DNA of 64,000 nt, taken from contig BTRK01000004.1 in NCBI GenBank assembly GCA_036245805.1, positions 11,904,001-11,968,000 on the forward strand. The letters run 5' to 3'. Numbering within the stretch: the first letter of the stretch is position 1; each line of letters opens with the position of its first letter. The translations under genes were made by a program, and so were the position numbers. Under the pieces are notes generated by a model. It ran no database searches and was not told the origin of the DNA. It was given only the letters and a program-made list of their open reading frames with translations. This document shows, piece by piece, positions 59,707 to 64,000 of the stretch. The DNA is from Pristionchus mayeri (Eukaryota > Nematoda > Chromadorea > Rhabditida > Neodiplogasteridae).

Positions 59707-60886
59707 TCGCACAATGAAATTGCTCGGTCTCTTTTCCCGCTTATTCAATGCACATCAATGCAACAAAAACGAAAGTTGCTAGACCACATAAGTTATATTG
59801 TGCTCCAAGATCGAAGTTTTATTGATATCTAAAAAATCGTATTTCAGAACCTCCAAAAATCCGAAGTTTACGTATTAAAGGAGGAGTAAACTCAAAATTC
59901 AATGTTTGAAGCTATGATGTGCACTACCTAGAGCTCCACAACGATAAGAAGTTCCGAAATTTTCACATTTATATCTCCATTCCGAACAGAGTTATAACTA
60001 GTTGGCTGGGAGCCAGATCAGGGAAAGCTCAGGGAAGGGGCGAGATAACAGGCGACTTGAAGAGAGTTCTCCTCTAATTGAAACATATTTCAACCGGGCG
60101 CGCGTTTGCCTTTACTCCTCCTTTAATAATTCAAGATTCCCAAAAGATTAGATTCTGCTTCAATATAAAAGTTGTAATAGGTATCACCATAAGTAAAAAA
60201 TTTTACAAAAAGGCCGCGTAAATCATGCATAAGGTATCGATACTGTTGTCAGAAAATGGAAAAGTCGGAGATGACTTATGTGAAAATAATTATTTTTGAG
60301 CTTAGTTTTGTTACAATTGATAATTTGCAAGTCAATAATTAAATCTGAACGAGATAATTCTGAAAACATTGCGGAATGCGTGAATTTTATCAATTCTAAA
60401 AAATCCACAAATTTCAACAGTGAATATTTTGAAAGTTGTGTAATCACGTAAACTGTCAGTACTTCGATGCTATGCGATTACACTCCCTTACATATAATTA
60501 TTGACCTACAAAGATTATCAATTGTAACAAAACTAAGCTCAAAAATAATTATTTTCACATAAGTCATCTCCGATTTTTCAATTTTCTGACAACAGTATAT
60601 ATATCTTATGTATGAGTTACGCGGCCTTTTTGTAAACATTTTTACTTATGGTGATACCTATTACAACTTGTATATTGAATCAGCATCTACTCTTTTGAGA
60701 GTCTTGAATTATTGATACGTAAACTTCGGATTTTTGGAGGTTCTGAAGTACGATTTTTTAGATATCAATAAAACTTCGATCTTGGAGCACAATGTAACTC
60801 ATGTGGCCTAGCAACTCTCGTTTTTGTTACATTGATGTGCATTGAATAAGCGGGAAAAAAGAACGAGCAATTTCATTGTGCGAAAC
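59707..60886. repeat. Foldback element (1.2 kb)
   Basis: Outer ends TCGCACAATGAAATTGCTCG and complement. The arms are inverted copies, except that the left arm carries about 240 extra bases at about 59875-60115. The centre is near 60420. Confidence 0.88.
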
Positions 60887-60999
60887 TAGTGGGCAACTAC
60901 GCCTCTCCAAACGTTAAAATATGGTCCCGAAAATTTAGAAACTATTTCCCGATTAAGTATCCAAAATGTGGCAAAATCATGATTCTCACGCCGCGTCCG

Positions 61000-61300
61000 A
61001 ACCAACGCTAGGCATTGATGCATTGTACTGATTGCCCAACGAAATCATGAATCTGGTCCAGCATCTGACACATCGGACGGGTTACGGTAGGTCTCAGTCA
61101 CTGTATGAATTAAGTATTGATGTGTTCCGTCCATCCTCCGAAGAAATCATAAATCTGACACAGCGTCTGACCCACGGCCACGGGTTACGGTAGCGGCTAC
61201 GGTAGCTTTCGCTTACGGTACAAGTACGGTATCGATGATTTCCATCCATCCTCTGATGAAATCATGAGTCTGACACACCATCTGACCCAACGCCATTGGG
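61000..61300. repeat. Three direct sub-repeats of about 110-120 bp
   Basis: Related blocks of the form GAAATCAT..ATCTG.C.CAGC.TCTGAC...GGGTTACGGTAG start at about 61039, 61142 and 61256. Confidence 0.65.
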
Positions 61301-61700
61301 GTACGGTAAGGACAGACGGACAAACAGAGAAACGTTTTTTGGTCGAAAAATTTTCCTTTCTGAAAATTTTGGAAATCTTTTTCGTCTGCTGGCCTTGTAT
61401 TTTAATTGCACACAAACTATCAAAATCTCGCTCGAAACGAAAACGCCAGTCAAAAAAGCTTCCAGTTTATTGTATATGTTGCCACTAGCGGGCAACTACG
61501 TTCTGTTACATACGTGGAACTACGAATTGTGGGCCTAAAATGGATTATTCGTGATTTGGATTTCTGTTTGAAAAATCATTTTCATATGTGTGACACAGCG
61601 AATAATATCTGACCCAACGCTAATTTTAGCATACCACAAGCATACGGTATTTTACCCAACATGCCCAAGCTTCTCGTAGCTTGGCAAAACGGTTTTACGG

Positions 61701-61763
61701 CGGCGGGCATCGAACCCCCAACTTCATGTTTGCCAGCCCATCGCGTTAACCACTCGGCCATGG
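61701..61763 (-). repeat. tRNA-derived sequence, copy 1
   Basis: On the minus strand: A-box-like TGGCCGAGTGGTTAA and B-box GGTTCGATGCC, about 30 bases apart, as in Leu/Ser-type tRNAs but without a proper acceptor stem. Recurs with few changes at 63176-63236. Confidence 0.7.
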
Positions 61764-62450
61764 TAAAATTGCAACATTATATTTAAAAAGAATTAAATTA
61801 ACGGACAGTCATGATGCACCATAGAAAGATTTCAAATACTGCGTTCCCAAAAAAATCATGAATTCGCACACCGGAAAAAGATCTGACCGAGTTGACTTTT
61901 AGGCTGTACGGTAATCGATCGATTTTTGGTTAGGGGAAAAGCATCGTCGGGCCTTCCATTCCTTCCACCATGGTTGGGTTGCAGATGCTGTGCGTTGGTA
62001 TCACAGGAATTCAAAAAGCCCATAACTACCGTAGTTTGAACGGACACACAGACAGAAGGAAAAGGATTTTTCGAGATTTTTCCATTTTCGTCAAAAAAAT
62101 TTTCACATGTTAAGTATCTGCAGACCATGTAGGCCGCTCGCGCACACGATCCCAAACATGCCATCCCCCCACCTCCTCCAGATCAAAAAAGCTTACGAGT
62201 TAAGGTAATATAGCAACTAGCGGGGAACTACGTTCAGTCAGAAGTAGGCAACTAAGTTAAGTTTTTATGAGCTTAAAATAACGGTCTCATAACTTGGATA
62301 CAAGTATTTCAGTATGAATAAATAGTAGTCATATGTACGACCCAGCGAATATTACCTGACCCAGTGCTAATTATGGACCTACCGTAACCATAAACTATTT
62401 TGCCCACCATTTCCAAGCTTTTAGAAACATGGCAAAATGTTTTGACGACG

Positions 62451-62511
62451 ACAGGCATCGAACCCCCAACTTCGTGTTTTCCAGTCCATCGCCTTAGCCA
62501 CTCGGCCACGA
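62451..62511 (-). repeat. tRNA-derived sequence, copy 2
   Basis: Minus strand TGGCCGAGTGGCTAAGGCGA and GGTTCGATGCC. This is the B-half version, closest to 63931-63990. Confidence 0.7.
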
Positions 62512-63175
62512 TAAAAATACAAAAATCTATTCTAAAATTTTTAAATAATAGGACGGTCATGATTTACCGAGGAAACAATTTATTTACTGCGTTTTTCAAA
62601 AAGTCATGAATGCGCAACTTGGAATAATAGTTGCCCCAGTTGACTTTTGGGGAGTACGGTAATCGATCGGTCCGCGGTTTTAGCGGAATCTTTGTCTGGG
62701 CCAATCATGACGATTAGCACTTTAAGGTTGATGGTACCATGCAAGGTTTTATAAATATATGCAATTTTCGAAAAACCGAACAGACGGACAGAAGGATACG
62801 GTTTTTTGTCCTGAAAATTTTGTCGATGGGACCAAGGCTGGACATGTCTCTGCTAGGCATGTGCCCCGTTGCCGATTCCAGCGCCCCCACTCCCACGCCC
62901 CCACAAACCCTCCAGCAAAAAAGCTTACGGGTTACTGGTAATGTAGCAACTAGCGGGCAACTACGTTCTGTTACATACGTGGAACTACGAATTGTGGGCC
63001 TAAAATACGTTATTCGTGATTTGGATACATTTCTTTCAGTTTGAAAAAATCATTTGCATATGAGTGACACAGCGAATAATATCTGACCCAACGCTAATTT
63101 TGACATACCACAAGCACACGGTATTTTACCCAACATGCCCAAGCTTCTCGTAGCTTGGCAAAACGGTTTTACGGC

Positions 63176-63236
63176 GGCGGGCATCGAACCCCCAACTTCA
63201 TGTTTGCCAGCCCATCGCGTTAACCACTCGGCCATG
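63176..63236 (-). repeat. tRNA-derived sequence, copy 3
   Basis: Almost identical to copy 1 (TGGCCGAGTGGTTAACGCGA; GGTTCGATGCCC), in the second tandem unit. Confidence 0.7.
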
Positions 63237-63930
63237 GTAAAATTACAACATTATATTTAAAAATAATTAAATTAACGGACAGTCATTATGCACCATAGAA
63301 AGATTTCAAATACTGCGTTTCCCAAAAAATCATGAATTCGCACACCGGAAAAAGATCTGACCGAGTTGACTCTTAGGGTGTACGGTAATCGATTGGCTTT
63401 TGGTTAGGAGGAAAAGCATCGTCTGGCCAACCATGCCTTCCACCATGTTTGGGTTGCGGATCCTATGCGTTGGTAGCGCAGGAAATTGAAAAGCCCATAA
63501 CTACCGTAGTTTGAACGGACAGACAGACAGAAGGAAAACGATTTTTCGAGATTTTTCCATTTTCGTCAAAAAAATTTTCACATGTTAAGTATCTGCAGAC
63601 CATACAGGCCCCTTGCGCACATGACCCCAAACATGCCATCCCTCCACCTCCTCCAGATCAAAAAAGCTTACAAGTTAAGGTAATATAGCAACTAGCGGGG
63701 AACTACGTTCTATCAGAAGAAGGCAACTACTTTTATATTTTATGAGCTTAAAATAACGGACTCATTGGCTTGGATACAGGTCTTTCAGTTTGAAAAAAAT
63801 CTTAGTCATGCTTATGACCCAGTGAATATTGTATGACCCAGCGCTAATTTTGACCTACCGTAATCATAGGATATTTCTCATTCCCATCATTCCCAGGCTT
63901 TTCGGAGCGTGGCAAAACGTGTTGACGACG

Positions 63931-63990
63931 ACGGGCATCGAATCCCCAACTTTGTGTTTGCCAGTCCACGGCCTTAGCCACTCGGCCATG
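63931..63990 (-). repeat. tRNA-derived sequence, copy 4
   Basis: Matches copy 2 (TGGCCGAGTGGCTAAGGC; GGATTCGATGCCC-type B-box) near the right edge of the window. Confidence 0.65.
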
Positions 63991-64000
63991 AAAAAAAATG

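Larger units (their letters stand above)
61480..64000. repeat. Tandem array of about 1.47-kb units with tRNA-derived cores
   Basis: The block starting near 61480 (AGCGGGCAACTACGTTCTGT) recurs near 62945, 1465 bases later. The block starting near 62210 recurs near 63686. Each unit therefore has two diverged halves of about 730 bp, and each half contains one tRNA-like stretch on the minus strand. The second unit is cut by the window end. Confidence 0.85.

Noticed and set aside
1..64000. CRISPR arrays, operons with ribosome binding sites or other prokaryotic systems
   Set aside because: Spliced genes and nematode-specific receptor families show the DNA is eukaryotic; no array of short spaced direct repeats was found.

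Overview
The window is nuclear DNA of a nematode. Short phase-consistent introns, nematode-specific chemoreceptor families (sre-like/Sra superfamily, str/srj-like, srd-like, srsx-like), a receptor guanylyl cyclase, and a heavy load of Tc1/mariner and foldback elements all point that way. The mix would fit a rhabditine or diplogastrid worm, but the species cannot be fixed from sequence alone. All gene models were built by hand from translated exons, splice sites and reading phase. Boundaries may be off by a base or so.

Layout. 1-932: foldback element. 1216-3075 (-): extracellular part of a receptor guanylyl cyclase, cut before its membrane and catalytic parts. 3932-5072 (+): sre-like receptor missing its last four exons. 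5351-8672 (+): perfect hairpin followed by a THAP-domain DDE transposase gene. 8781-10808 (-): broken copies of ribosomal protein genes rps-2 and rps-18 that still contain introns. 11637-12226 (+): unidentified membrane-protein exons. 12776-15741: nested repeat complex containing an intact DD37D mariner. 16252-17181, 21973-23236 and 50073-50962: non-autonomous mariner elements. 17453-19353: 1.9 kb palindrome. 19398-20866 (+): intact srsx-like receptor. 23404-26290: duplicated small one-helix ORF plus a decayed srd-like receptor.

27909-58834 is a receptor cluster. str/srj-like genes lie at 27909-29656 (+, intact), 34870-37809 (-, pseudogene), 42257-46646 (-, intact) and 51279-52758 (-, intact). 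sre-like genes lie at 32523-34352 (-, intact), 47360-49221 (-, intact) and 54285-57000 (+, pseudogene). An N-terminally truncated srd-like gene lies at 57495-58834 (+). 59707-60886 is another palindrome. 61480-64000 is a tandem array of about 1.47 kb units, each carrying two tRNA-derived sequences.

The receptors would act in the membrane of chemosensory neurons, and receptor guanylyl cyclases belong to the same sensory signalling in nematodes. The dominant theme is rapid birth and death of receptor genes, with eleven large foldback elements occupying introns and intergenic spaces. I did not see a convincing new multi-gene system. The most unusual features are the foldback density with elements filling whole introns, the nested insertions with readable target duplications, the scrambled ribosomal-protein gene fragments, and the tRNA-derived tandem array.
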